In this document: positions 10,811-22,061 of the stretch, piece by piece
Numbering within the stretch: the first letter of the stretch is position 1
Layout of the letters: every line of letters begins with the position of its first letter
Assembly: GCA_007644065.1 (NCBI GenBank)
Contig: VJWN01000001.1
Span: forward strand, 386,340-450,339
Source: Margaritispora aquatica
Lineage: Eukaryota; Ascomycota; Leotiomycetes; Helotiales; Discinellaceae
Length of the DNA stretch: 64,000 nucleotides
Direction: 5' to 3'
Notes under the pieces: generated by a model
Told to the model about the DNA's origin: nothing
Seen by the model: the letters and a program-made list of their open reading frames with translations, nothing else
Databases searched by the model: none
Made by a program: the position numbers and the translations under genes

Positions 10811-11580
10811 TCAGAAGCGACAAGTCCAGGACTTGGTAGCCTTATTATACCAGCTATAGGGAAAAGGAAAAATCGATTAGCTGGAAGGTTTGGCTGTGGG
10901 TTCGGTGCTTCTCGGTGCTGAGATCCGATATTCGTGAATGACGCCTGATGGCTTGTATCTCTCGAGACTACAGGTTGGATTGCTATCGGACTTGGCGCAA
11001 AAAGACTTGTTCGACCTTCTTGATGATTTCCGAGTAGATCATACCGTTGTGCCATTGTACTTCCTAAGCTTTGATATTGACCAGAGGGATTGCCAAACCT
11101 TGGAAGAAATGGGTTTGCAACTTGTGAATGCAAGGGCCTGAACGGATTCCTAGCAGGAGCAGCGACTTGTAAGCCCTCTGGATTCAAAGTATCCTCAATC
11201 AACGACCGTAAACTCCCTATAGGCGTTCCCGGGTTTCTATCTCCTGCCAGCTTCAGACTCTCCAGTCCCAACCTCATATTTTGTGCTCTCGTTTGTGCCA
11301 TCTCAAGCCTCAACAAGGTCTTCTTAGCCTCGAGAAGCACAGCATTGGCATTTTCCACATCTGAGAACTGGGCTGGTGGCCCTTCCCTTCCACTCCATTT
11401 TGTATCTCCCTCCACGAGCTTCTCATCGCGCTTAAGATTTCCTAGTATAGCTGACATCTCTCCAGTAGCTGCACACCTGTAGTATGGTACTCGAAGCTCC
11501 TCCGGTGAAAATTTGATAAATTGAGGCGTTGCACTGATATGTGTAAACGTTTCACCATACGTAGAACCAGTGCTTGACAT
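10804..11580 (-). CDS. Hypothetical protein, about 258 aa
   Basis: A single open frame beginning at ATG 11580 (MSSTGSTYGETFTHISATPQ); the frame stays open upstream but without a better ATG. Visible features are a motif KFSPEELRVPYY near residues 24-36, which resembles the EELR-aDY element of fungal Nup98-like proteins, a helical segment at about residues 75-115 (LLEAKKTLLRLEMAQTRAQN), and a long low-complexity Pro/Asn/Ser-rich C-terminal half. The nucleoporin resemblance is only suggestive. It sits about 100 bp from the dead transposon, and its stop lies inside a 50-nt repeat shared with the 3' flank of ACH1. It could be a truncated or young gene. Confidence 0.5.
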   Translation of the reverse strand: MSSTGSTYGETFTHISATPQFIKFSPEELRVPYYRCAATGEMSAILGNLKRDEKLVEGDTKWSGREGPPAQFSDVENANAVLLEAKKTLLRLEMAQTRAQNMRLGLESLKLAGDRNPGTPIGSLRSLIEDTLNPEGLQVAAPARNPFRPLHSQVANPFLPRFGNPSGQYQSLGSTMAQRYDLLGNHQEGRTSLFAPSPIAIQPVVSRDTSHQASFTNIGSQHREAPNPQPNLPANRFFLFPIAGIIRLPSPGLVASDE

Positions 11581-12212
11581 CTCGATTTCCCGGGTAATAG
11601 CACACAAATTATCAATTATTGGTATACTGTGCGTAAAATTGCGGGATCGCGATCGGAATCGCACTGCGGAGTTTGGGTTGTTGACAGTGTTGTGAAAGTC
11701 AACCAAAATATTCGCTTAAATTGACCCCCAGAAATCCAATCTCTGGTCAGCACCACAGTCATCTTACCTGGATGCAAGAACCTCATCTGGCAACATACCA
11801 GAAAAGAAAATTCTGTCATGTGACACACCCTCACAGCTCATGGAGATGATTTATTCACACGATAGAAAGAAGCTGGTGGCTAAATGGTCCTCTTAGTAAA
11901 AAGTAATTATGATGAACTTTATTGATGCTAACTTGACACTTGTAAAGAAATTGTTGTCCTCAATGAGAAAAGCTTGATCTTTGATTCGTCTGCTTCTCTG
12001 CTTTCGTCTCGACTATCAAGAATAGGCTTTAATTCTCAGTAGAAATTTGCACTTCGTCTAGTTCTTTTCTACCACTGCATGGCCCACGCTCTCTGATGAT
12101 GCAATGCGAAACCAGCAGGAAAATAAAAACAAAAACACCAAAACAATTCGCTCTAAATCAATATCGCCTCTCATCACTCACTGATATTCACACATACACG
12201 TCCTCCTCATCC
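11581..12212. other. Intergenic, ACH1 3' flank
   Basis: No coding signal seen; contains copy B of the 50-nt repeat and A-rich runs close to the ACH1 stop. Confidence 0.6.
12141..12190. repeat. 50-nt dispersed repeat, copy B (ACH1 3' flank)
   Basis: Gap-free partner of 10761-10810; lies 23 nt beyond the ACH1 stop codon, so inside its likely 3' UTR. Confidence 0.85.
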
Positions 12213-13894
12213 TCACCCCCAGGTCTTCAACTTCCTCATGGACCCCTCCTGATCCAACGCCTTGTGCATATCAAACGCATTCCACAACAAATGCGGTTCA
12301 TGTCCCCACCCCCTCCTCAAACACTCAAACTCCGCCTTCTTAAAGTAATCTTCCAAAATAGCACGATATTCGGGATGGGCACACTTGGCAATAATAACCC
12401 TCGCTCTCTCCTTCGGACTCAAGCCTCTCACATCCGCCAGACCCTGCTCCGTAACAATAACGTCGAGATCATGCTCCGTCTGATCGACATGCGTGCACAT
12501 GGGCACGATGCACGACAAGCCGTGGGGATCGTTCTTGGATGGTCGTGTTGACGGCGTGTGCATGATGCTGTATTTCGAGCTACGGAGGAAATCAGCGGAG
12601 CCGCCGAGACCGTTCAGCATTCGCGAGCCCATCACGCAGGTCGAGTTGGCGTGGGCGTAGATGTCTACTTCGACTGGGGTGTTCATTCCGATGACGCCGA
12701 GGCGACGAATGATTTCTGGAGAGTTGGAAACAACTTGTGAGCGCAGGAGGAGCTTGTTGTGATATTGCTCCCAGCCGTCGTAAAAGCGCTTGAATCCTTC
12801 GGGGGAGAATCGGATTGATGTTGCTGTCGCAAAGTCGAGGCGACCAGAGTCGAAGAGATCTAAGAAGGTATCCTGAAGCACTTCAGTCCAGACTTTCAAG
12901 TGCTCGAATTTCGATTCCGCTAGACCTCCAATGACGGCGTTTGCAATGTTACCAATTCCTGACTGGATGGGAAGAAGGTTCTTTGGTAACCTGCCATGCT
13001 CGACTTCGTGCTCTAGGAACTCTATCAAGTGATTTGCGATCGCTTGTGAGCTGGCATCAGCTGGCAAGTTTGGTTGTGTTTGATCCTGATAATCAGATTC
13101 AATGATAGCAACGATTTTCTCGGTATCCACAGGTATGTATGTAGTCCCTATCCGATCCTCAGGGGCCATAATCAGATATGGTTTTCGATGTGGTGGTAAG
13201 TCTGTCATCGTGATATCGTGAAGTCCCTCCATTGATGGGATAGCTGTATTTACTTCGATAATGATCTAGGAGAGTCAGCTAATGCCACAAATCTGTCAAA
13301 TTCTTACCTTATCGGCCATCTGGATTAATTCAGGCGAAGCTCCAACCGAAGCACCAGGCACGATACCTCCATCTTCAGTAATAGCACTAGCCTCGACAAC
13401 AACAACATCCAACTTCTTATTCGGCCTATCTTTCGTATAGAATCCATAAACAAGGTCCACCGGGAACATTGACAGATGCTTGTCGAAAAACTTGATATCT
13501 CCGTTATTGATTCCCTTTGCAATGCTCTTCCCGACCTGATGCGGAGCTCTCCTCTCAATCATATTCAATGCGGCCCACCTATTCTCTGTTTCGGCACCAG
13601 AACTAGCACCCACGAACAGAGAGTACTTGAGCTTGCCCTGCAAGCCGTTCTGCTCGACGTGGTCTGCAAGCATGGTTGGGATCTTCCTATGAAGCAGTCA
13701 GTACCAGGTCCGGATCTGCCGAGGACTACATACTTGGGATATCCCACTCCAGTGAAGCCAGACCAGCCAATGTAGGATCCATTGGGGAAGTATTTGATCA
13801 AATCCTCGGGATGAGCAAGTTTCTTCAGTAAACTCGGTCTTCTAACTCGAGATTTCAACGCTGCAGATGCAGTGAGGAGTGAGGAGGACGACAT
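12213..13894 (-). CDS. ACH1: Acetyl-CoA hydrolase / acetate CoA-transferase, mitochondrial
   Basis: ACH1 enzymes move CoA between acetyl-CoA, acetate and other short acyl groups (for example propionyl-CoA detoxification) in mitochondria. Exons 13894-13734, 13686-13308 and 13265-12213 give 530 aa, close to the yeast protein (526 aa). Introns have donors GTATGT and GTAAGA and acceptors ATAG and CTAG. Visible CoA-transferase features are an N-terminal presequence-like stretch, the FTGVGYPK segment, [14 protein letters not shown], the block [13 protein letters not shown] in the second half, and [21 protein letters not shown] near the C-terminus. The C-terminal TWG is like the family's KTW ending. 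The gene stands alone between the accessory left arm and NDC1. I see no sign of damage; high certainty. Confidence 0.97.
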
Positions 13895-14368
13895 GATTAC
13901 CCCACCAGCCGAATTGTTCGTGTAGGCAATGAATCAGATGGCTGGCAGTATATACAGAATAGAGGGAGCCGAGGAAGAAAGGAATCTTCTCATTCAAAGA
14001 CGAGCATGAAATAAAGCGAGAGAAAAGAGAGTGGTTGAGAGCTTGTAAACATCGTATGATGCAGGGGAGCTTATTCAACTTTGTACCTGAAGCACCCCAG
14101 CAAATATGATGTCAAGGCGGGACTACCCTGACCGAAGATCATCCATGCTGGGATGAAACCGCCGCAATCGCACCACCTTCGGCTATGTCGAATGTTTCAC
14201 TTATGCATTCGGACAGCTGGAGATATTTTGTGTCGTTGATATTGCCTGGAACCAAGCCGACTAGCAATGTTTGATAGCTCCTCGGTTGATACCCCGATGC
14301 CGCATATGTCACTGCCGAGCTACCAAGTCATGCTTATTCATAAATTACATTCATTCATACAATATCGT
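13895..14368. other. Intergenic between ACH1 start and NDC1 stop
   Basis: Holds the ACH1 promoter and the NDC1 3' UTR. No further coding signal; no diagnostic transcription-factor site that I would defend. Confidence 0.5.
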
Positions 14369-16383
14369 CTACTTTTTCTGTTGCATCTCCAGTCCTTTCG
14401 TTGCAGCAGCTGCTTGAGTAGCAAGCCTCATCTCAGTCTGACTTAATTTCAAATCCTGGCTGTAATCACCAAATGCGGTAATCAACTCAGTCAATCCCGC
14501 CTTCATAGCCATCACCACCTCCTCGACTTCTGGACACTCCCTCTTCTTCTCAACATCCGTCCAGTGACTCGGTAATGATGCCTGAAACTTCTCAATCTTC
14601 GTAATTACCGCAGTGAGAGTTCGAATGATGAGAGGAACATCTCTCTGCACATTACCATACTTATCTTCAGTGAGACTGCTAACCGAGAATCTTGTCAAAG
14701 CATCCACTGCATCAACAATAATTCCAATGTCACCAAATGGAGATCCTAGAACGATAGCCGCCAATTTTCGGCGATATTCCTGTCGAAATGGGGCGCCAGG
14801 TACAGTATGCAGGAATTTCACAACCCATTCTCTAAATACCCCCAGAAGTCCTCCCGATTGAATCTGAGCCTTTTGCTCAGGTGTCAAAATAGCAGACTCT
14901 GCGCTCTCGAGTAGTTGTCGTGCTTTTGGGGAGATATTGCTGTTAGGTGACTGTCCTAGTGCTTTAACACCTGCACTCAGCTCGTCCGCGACTCTCGACT
15001 TGGAACGTTTTTGAGGCTTTCCAAAGAGATCACCGGGTGCTTGAAATCCATCTTTTGGTGGTTGGGTTAACCTAGGCAGGTTTGAAATAGTTTCCTGTGG
15101 ACTAGCCGAAGCATCATTGCTGACTGGTGGACGTTCAAAATCATCGATCCGCTTCTCAACCCCGGTAATAACCTCAAGACTTGCCTCAAGAATTTGAGAC
15201 CACGTCGAGCCACCCTTCCTGTCAATGTCCTCAAAGATTCCTTTACGGCGCCCTTCAAATTTCTCACTGATATAAACCAATTCCCAGAAAGCAAAAGCCT
15301 GTAACAATTAGCTAATATTCAAGCAGCGTTGTTACCCACTCACTCTTGTCTGCAACTTCTTCCCCTTCAAACCTGTTAATAAACTTCCATTGGGATCTCG
15401 AGACTCATAAGTGATCGGTCTATCGTTCTTGAGAGGTTCTTGAGCAACATAGGCGGTAAATGCAGCATTCCCAACCTCCCACAACATGAGCAGCATAAAG
15501 CCAGCAGTCAAAGTCCTGACCAGCATGCTCCAATGAAATGGTTTAATAGTGGGAAGAGAAGAAGATTTCGGAAGGTTCCAAAATATCTTTGCCCATGAAC
15601 GTGTAAAGCTCCAAGCAAAGCGTCTGATTGAATATGGCCATAGTCCAAGGGGAAAAGCATATAGAATCGGAGCAGAGAAGGTCAGCACAATCGAGAGCTT
15701 GATGGAACTGGCAGTCATTGGCAAGAATTTGCTCCTCAGTTGAACAGCTGGCGGCACGATTGGGCTAGACTTTTGACCCGCTGCAGAACCCAAGCTTGTT
15801 TTCGCTGATGGCATATCGAGACGATCATAATCGCAATACAGATGAATGCCCGCCTGCACTACTGCCAGCAAGATCAAAAATCCAGTCAAATAAATTGGTC
15901 TCTCATTCAATGTTGTCCGATTCGTCTTGGGAATGAGCTTAATTCTATTCAAATCCGCAGACTTTGGCGCAGACCAGATGTAGATCTCGCTGAATAGGTA
16001 GGCTGAAAGGGTATACCATCCCACAGTCTGCACCACTTGAAACTTGCCAGCATTCGTCTTGAAAGTGTCCCATCCAGAATAGGATGTCCTGTAGCCAACA
16101 TGGAGCTGTGCGATTCGAAGAATGAAGATCATGAATGCTGGGATGAAGAGCAAGCCAGTTCGTATGCCAGCTATTCCAAAGGGAAACCAGGACCAAAACA
16201 CTTGTCAAAATCAGCGTAAATTCCCCAGAAACATTGTGCCATCTTACTAGAGTTCCACTCCCCTATCAGAATCGATTCCACATAGCACAATCCCACAAGA
16301 GAGGCTGTTGCCATAGAAAACCTTCGATGTAATGCTGGAGTTAAGAAGTCCTTGTAAGGACGGATTCGAACTGGAGGTGCCAT
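14369..16383 (-). CDS. NDC1: Nuclear envelope / pore membrane protein Ndc1
   Basis: Ndc1 anchors nuclear pore complexes and spindle pole bodies in the nuclear membrane. Exons 16383-16248, 16200-15344 and 15298-14369 give 640 aa, the usual size for filamentous fungi. The start MAPPVRIRPYKDFLTPALHRRF is family-like. Several membrane segments follow in the N-terminal half (around residues 23-41, 45-75, 95-110, 130-150 and 190-215, and another near 255-275). The C-terminal half is soluble, with FAFWELVYISEKFEGRRK and a helical end including DVPLIIRTLTAVITKIEKF. Intron 1 is only 47 bp and splits the codon that becomes Met of FWSWFPFG. The gene is divergent from the syntaxin gene, sharing about 310 bp of upstream DNA. 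Confidence 0.9.
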
Positions 16384-16693
16384 CTTTGCGACTCCGAATC
16401 TGCTGTAATGACTGTGCTGGGTCCTATTATGCAGATTATGGCATTTCGTTGAGCTAAAATGGTAGTTTGCGACGAGCCAAAGTGTTTATGTTGACTTTGA
16501 ATGGTGTCTCGCGCCTACAAAATAAAGTCAAAGCCTGGAGACGTGCCTGTCGAACGCCAAGCCGCTAGTACGACATCAACCTCCATCATCAGCATCAAGC
16601 CTCAAAACAGGGACAGGCAACGACATTGTACATATCCACGAAATCGCCAGTAATTCGATTTCCTATTTTCTTTTTCCAAACTTCATCGCCAAT

Positions 16694-17563
16694 ATGTCGT
16701 TCGATCAATTATCTTCGCTGGAATCCCAGCCAACGACCACGCGCAGGCAGGATGACCCGCAGTACGCAGATGATCCAGAGTTCCAACGCTTGTCGCAAGA
16801 CCTGATGACGAAGCTCTTCACATTGACCGGCAACATCTCCCGACTACAGAATGAGGTGGCATTACTGGGCACGAGGAGAGATACAGAGCGAGTGAGGGAG
16901 AGGGTGCACAATTTGCTGGAGGACTCTAAAGATGCATTCAAAGATGTTGGCGAGGGCGTCAAGAAGATACAGTCATGGGAGGACGTCAGCGTAAGCTATG
17001 TCCGAGAAGAGTTGGCAGGATATATACTGATTGATCTTTAGCCATCGCAAAAATACACCCAACAGAAACTTGCCCGCGAATTCCAAAACAACCTCTCAGA
17101 ATTCCAATCCGTACAACGCCAAGCGCTCGAGAAGCAACGCTCTTCCGCCTCAGCAGCGCGCACAGCTCTCGACGAAGCGTCCTCACCAGGGCACGAAGGC
17201 AGCAGCAATCCCTTCGGACAACAGCAGTCGCAGGAGCAGCTGCGCCTAGCGTCACAAGATGAGGTTGACTTCCAGGACTCCTTGATCGTGGAGCGTGAGG
17301 CGGAAATCCGAAACATCGAGCAAGGTGTGACGGAACTGAACGAGCTGTTTCGGGACGTAGCGCATATCGTCAACGAGCAGGGCGAGATGCTGGATACGAT
17401 CCATGAGAATGTGGAGAATACGCGGACGGACACAAGAGGGGCGGATTTAGAGTTGCGGAGTGCGGCGAGGTATCAGAGAAATGCGAGGTCGAAGGCTTGT
17501 TGTTTGCTGTTGGTATTGGCGGTCATTCTGACGATTATCATTCTGGCGGCGACTTTGGGATAG
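16694..17563 (+). CDS. PEP12: Syntaxin / Qa-SNARE of the Pep12 type
   Basis: A t-SNARE for fusion at endosome/vacuole membranes. Exons 16694-16990 and 17042-17563 give 272 aa. An N-terminal three-helix (Habc) region spans about residues 30-150. A SNARE motif runs from about 178 to 240, with the zero-layer Gln at residue 212 (NEQGEML). A C-terminal tail anchor follows (ACCLLLVLAVILTIIILA, about 251-268) with almost no lumenal tail, normal for the class. The single intron has a GTAAGC donor and a TTTAG acceptor. Pep12 is chosen over Vam3 from overall look; fungal genomes often have only one of the pair. It is convergent with RTT106. Confidence 0.88.
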
Positions 17564-17868
17564 AAGTGCTTGAGGTGTATTGTACATTTTTGTAACGGAG
17601 TTTTGGTGTAAAGGGTGATTGGGGCAATGTAAGAGCTTACTTTCAATTGGAGTTTCAGAAGGATTTAATGTTGAGAATCAGTCCTGCTGCGGTATGGTAG
17701 TAGCTGCAAGGAACAAGATGTATATTTTGCAACTTTCTGTTAGTGATTAAGAGACATTTTTCTTCAGCGCAGTTTTAGCCGAGACAGTCCCTCATGATCA
17801 TTATTTTTGTACACCATGCTTCAAGCTTTCATCTACTTCATACAGTGTTTCTCCGTCATGCTCATAAC

Positions 17869-19421
17869 TCATAATTCATCTTCCTCGCCCTCATCGTCAT
17901 CGTCGTCTTCTTCACCTCCCTCACCACCCCCACCACCATCCTCATCGTCATCATCCTCCTCCGAGCTCGTCCCCTCGCCCTCACTCTCTCCATCCGAACC
18001 AGGATCATAATCCTCCTCATCCTCATCATCCTCTTCGTCCAGATCCCCCAAAAGACTCACTTGCTGCTGTGCCAGCTCTCCAGCAGCCTTCTCCAACTCC
18101 CCCGCTTCAACCCCACCAACCACATTCCCGTCCTTATCCCGCACCGCATTAACATTCAACCTCTTCGCTTTCCTCTGCTCTGCCATACTCTTATCCATCA
18201 GCCCATGCCTCTTGACAAACTCGTCAATACCGCCAAAGTCCTCCTGATCCAGCATCGCGAACTCGAATTCCTCTTTGCTCTCTTCTCCTGCCACACTAGT
18301 ATCCACCTCGACTGAAAGATTAAACGTTCGCTGCAATACGTTCACGTAGCTCACTCCCACAATCCTCTCATGCGCCAGGAACAACAGCGGCTTCTTAAAC
18401 GCCCACAGTATCCCATTTGGCAGGAAAAACAGATATCCATCCTTCGAGCCTCTAAACGCCTTAACATGGACTGCCTTCTCTCCCGGCCTATGCGCCTGCC
18501 TGACCTCCGAAGCGAACATTTTCGGGTCCGCCTCCATAATCTTCAGGTTTCCCTTCCCCGCAGCCTTTAGTCTCGCAGCAATGGCCCAGTCAAAGAGCGT
18601 CTTGTACTCATCCGACACAGCAGACGCGGCGCCCGCTTCGGAGCCTGAGATGATACCAGCCTTCGGCGCGCTGTCCGCAATGGTGAAGACGAGGGGTTCG
18701 GGCGTTGAAGGGGTGCCGGGGACAGGTTTGGAGGGCGTGATGGTTGAGTGAGCTGGAAAGAGGATGTAGTTGTATTGTTTTTGGGTTTTGTCTGGGACTG
18801 GTAGACAGAAGATGTGTTCTGGCACATGTTAGACACCTAGAATAGTTACCTGCAAGGTGGAATGACATACCTATATCTGTCCACGCAAAGCTCATGCCTG
18901 GCGCTGGCTCGTTGGAGGTGGGTAATCGTGCGTAAAGATGCGTTGCCGTAAAACAAATCGTGTATTTCTTCCGCTGTGGAATCACCACCGAGATCTCCTT
19001 GACTTCCAACAGGACCGTGTCTGTACTACTCGCACTCGCAGATACAGTAGCAACACTCGCACCATTGGCAGCGGCAGTCGTGTGGCCATTCGTGCCATTT
19101 GCAGCTGGTCGGCTGGCGAGGTCATCTAGCCGCCTCTTCTTGGATACTGGTTCTGAGGTGCCCTCTGTTGCGATGACGCTACATACATGCTGAGAGATGG
19201 TATTGAACAGCTCTACGTAATGCGCGCCAGCTATGGTTCATATGTTAGACAAGTTCTGCTGAATCGTGTGGATGGGGAATTTGTTTGTTGCTGATATGCA
19301 CAAACTGTCGCTGCCACCTTCCCCAAAACTCACCAGCTGAAGCGGCGCGAATGGCCTTTTGTATGTCCACACGTCCCTGGAAAGCGGTTGCGAGGGCATT
19401 TTCATCAAGAACCCACTCCAT
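17869..19421 (-). CDS. RTT106: Histone H3-H4 chaperone Rtt106
   Basis: Rtt106 binds new H3-H4 carrying K56 acetylation and places it behind replication forks and in silent chromatin. Exons 19421-19334, 19230-18871 and 18818-17869 give 465 aa. The N-terminus ([20 protein letters not shown]) forms the small helical dimer region. It is followed by an Ala/Thr-rich linker with an NLS-like SKKRRLDDL, then the double PH-like domain ([20 protein letters not shown] to [12 protein letters not shown], about residues 90-345). The last 60-70 residues are almost all Asp/Glu with a Gly run, the acidic tail seen in many fungal orthologues. Introns: GTGAGT donor in the first, GTATGT in the second. An Asp/Glu tail this long makes the reverse strand look Ser/Pro-rich; that is a shadow. 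Confidence 0.93.
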
Positions 19422-20355
19422 TGTAAATGTGATTTTAGTATTGGTATTGTCTTGCACATATGCAAGTCGTCGAGCTCGTTGGATGAACGCGATATGTCAA
19501 CGCGCTTCGCCAAAAGTTTTGATGGAACAGCGACGTCAGGGGTCGAGGGGTTCTTGATTCTTGAATCGCTTCGAAGTGCTTGGAATACCTTATTCTTGCC
19601 TACCCCTCTGTGCTAGAGCCTTCTAATATATCAAAAAGAAGACTTGGTGGGCATTTGACTATCAACATTGTTAACATAAATATTTGGATTTGAGATTTCC
19701 TTTTCGTCCAAAGGGTAGTGAAGTCACACAAGCGAACAACTAACATTGCCATGCTCTGATTGAAAGTTAGTGTCTGTCAAAAACACACCAGTCTTAAGTA
19801 GAACTTCAAATAACTAATATCTTAAAAGTCCAATTCAACGCAGAACAATTGGCCCTCCTCTCGAATTGAATCACACTTTCGAAGCCAAGATTGATGTTGA
19901 TTTATTTTATTCTTATTATAGCTGTTCTCTCCTCAACTCATCAGCTCAGACTGCGCTCTCCCATAAGAAACCCAAAGGTTCAGGTAATAGCCGCCACTTC
20001 TCCATCTCTTCCCCTCACAGGCACTTAAGCCATACCTCATGACCTCCCGTCTCCCCCTCTCCATCAGTTGTATGATACAGGCCCATCTGAATAGACCAGA
20101 ATGTGCATTAACGCTTTGTCCTTGGGCGCCATCCATCCATCTATTTTCATCATCCAAAACCATGAGCCCCGTCTCCACCAGTTTCCAACATAAGAAAATA
20201 GTCACACAATCGTCGTAGAGACCGGGCGTTAAAAGCGCAAAATGTCGTGCTCGGGAGCGTCAGGGTATCGATGATTCGTAATTCAACAAAACAAATGATG
20301 CTCAACCGTGAATATCGTTAAATGTTATTACATGAAACAAAACAAGCGGTGTGTC
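19422..20355. other. Intergenic, RTT106 promoter and neighbour 3' flank
   Basis: No gene seen. The longest frame (20205-19933, minus) has no family look and biased composition. Confidence 0.5.
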
Positions 20356-22061
20356 TTATGGTCGACCCAGTCCAACAGGGAACTTCTCTGCAAAGAATTT
20401 GAGGATTTTCGCCTTCTTGCTAGGACTTCTTTGTAGTTGAGCTGCTACTTGAACCATAGGGCCAACGATATCCTCATCGCCAAGTTGTGGAAATTTCCCT
20501 CCGGATCGAGGGTCGTTCAGAGATGGTATCTTAGTCATGATATTTCTATTGCCACTACCAAGAGTCGTATGCTTGAGAGTGGCAAAGGCATCGCTGCCAC
20601 TATCGACAGTTTTGGTGATAGTGAGTTCATTATTCTTCCGCCAAGTGTCATCTAAAGATGCCCACTTAGTCTCAGTAAGTTTGTAAGTTTTCGAAGTCAC
20701 GCCATAATGCTCTCCAGTTCGGACCAAATGTTTGGTGTAATTACACCGGGCTAGATCCCAGTCTGCGCGGAGCTGGCGACAGGCCTCCAAATCGAAAGTT
20801 TCGGGGATATATGGTTCAGGGTGGATATTGAAATTTGCATGACCCAGCTTTTGCGACCATTCGTCGTTCAAATCAGCAATAAAGATAGGTGGAATTTCAG
20901 AGCATGGGACGAGATGCCCAGGTCGATTGGCACGATGGAATGACGAGATTGAAGGCTTGGTGCTTAAAGGAGGCGAGGGTATTCCTGGTAGCTGTGGGGT
21001 GGTGATACCATCAATTGGCGTTACAGTACCAGAGAAAGCATCGGACACTTCCGCAACCGAAGGTGACTGTAATGGAGACTGTATAGATACCTTCCTCGTA
21101 TTGGCGGATGCATCCATCATGAGGGGTGGTAGGAGTGGTGTTGTCGCAAAACCGTCCTCATGCTCAACGCTAATTCTGTTCGCCTTTTCGATATCAATAG
21201 GAGCAGTGAAAGAACGGTCATCTCGTCCATCAAAGATGCTTTTGGTAGGCGTCGGTGGTAGTTGAGTCTCAAAATAACTGACCGAGCCTTGACGTGTTGG
21301 ATTGGATATGGATGAAGAGCGACTTGAGGGGCCTCGCGAAGCCATGCTATCTTGTAGGTCTGCCATCACAGATGCGGAAGTAGATCCTCTCTTTAGTCGC
21401 CATTTTCGAGAGAAGGATGGGAACCTCGTTCCAAACCGCGTTGCGAGTCCGCTTAGTGGTGAATCAATTGCGCGTCGTTTTTTGTATCGTGGGCTCGACG
21501 ACAGCTCCCCGTCACTGAAAAACCCAGGCGCAAGATCATAATCGAATACTTGTGGTGTTGGCAGTTGCACGGAGCTCTGAGCTATATTTGAATCTCGGTG
21601 CAAGCATTGTTGATCATCGCCTAAACATAAAACATCAGCTATGGTTCCCCGGATTTTGTTTGTTGTGGCCCCACTATCGGAAACAAAATAGTAAACATTG
21701 ACCTACACAAACAATCGTAAAGATCATCACAGTCATCGAACATGTCAAAATCATCTTTCTCTTGAGGTTCCTCTTGCACATCAGGTAGTGATCGTTTTCC
21801 AGTTTTGACAAATGTCGGCGACGAAGGCGAATCGTAAACAGAGTTGTGATAAGAAGATTCAACTGATGTTGTAGAACTTGAATATCGAAGGTGACCACGA
21901 GTTGAAAATGTCGGAGTTACTGGTGAAGGAATCTCAGAGGATGGCGTGTGTTGTGTATAGCAGGATGAAGAAAGATCCGTTTCCAATTCCAACATGCTTG
22001 CTCTCTTCCTTCGCTCTTCGACCAATTGTGGCAACAGTAACGGCTTAAGTTTTGGTGACAT
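20356..22061 (-). CDS. Conserved fungal hypothetical protein, Ser/Pro-rich, 539 aa
   Basis: Exons 22061-21707 and 21620-20356 (donor GTAGGT, acceptor TTTAG) give 539 aa starting MSPKLKPLLLPQLVEERRKR. The first two thirds are disordered: Ser/Thr/Pro-rich with repeated PxTPT and SPSS segments and a basic patch (PRYKKRRAID, about residue 150). The last third (from about residue 385, IPPIFIADLNDEWSQKLGHA, to WASLDDTWRKNNE) looks folded and helical. The family is one I recall only as uncharacterised, restricted to filamentous ascomycetes and often mislabelled by its Pro/Ser content. Many Ser-Pro sites suggest phospho-regulation, which is inference. Function unknown. Confidence 0.75.

Noticed and set aside
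13565..13775. Frames overlapping ACH1 intron 1 on both strands
   Set aside because: The ACH1 exon chain accounts for this segment and the frames lack family features.
16355..16383. GTTCGAATCC on the minus strand, B-box-like
   Set aside because: It is the coding sequence for the first residues of NDC1.
17807..18010. Ser/Pro-repeat plus-strand frame
   Set aside because: Antisense shadow of the RTT106 acidic tail.
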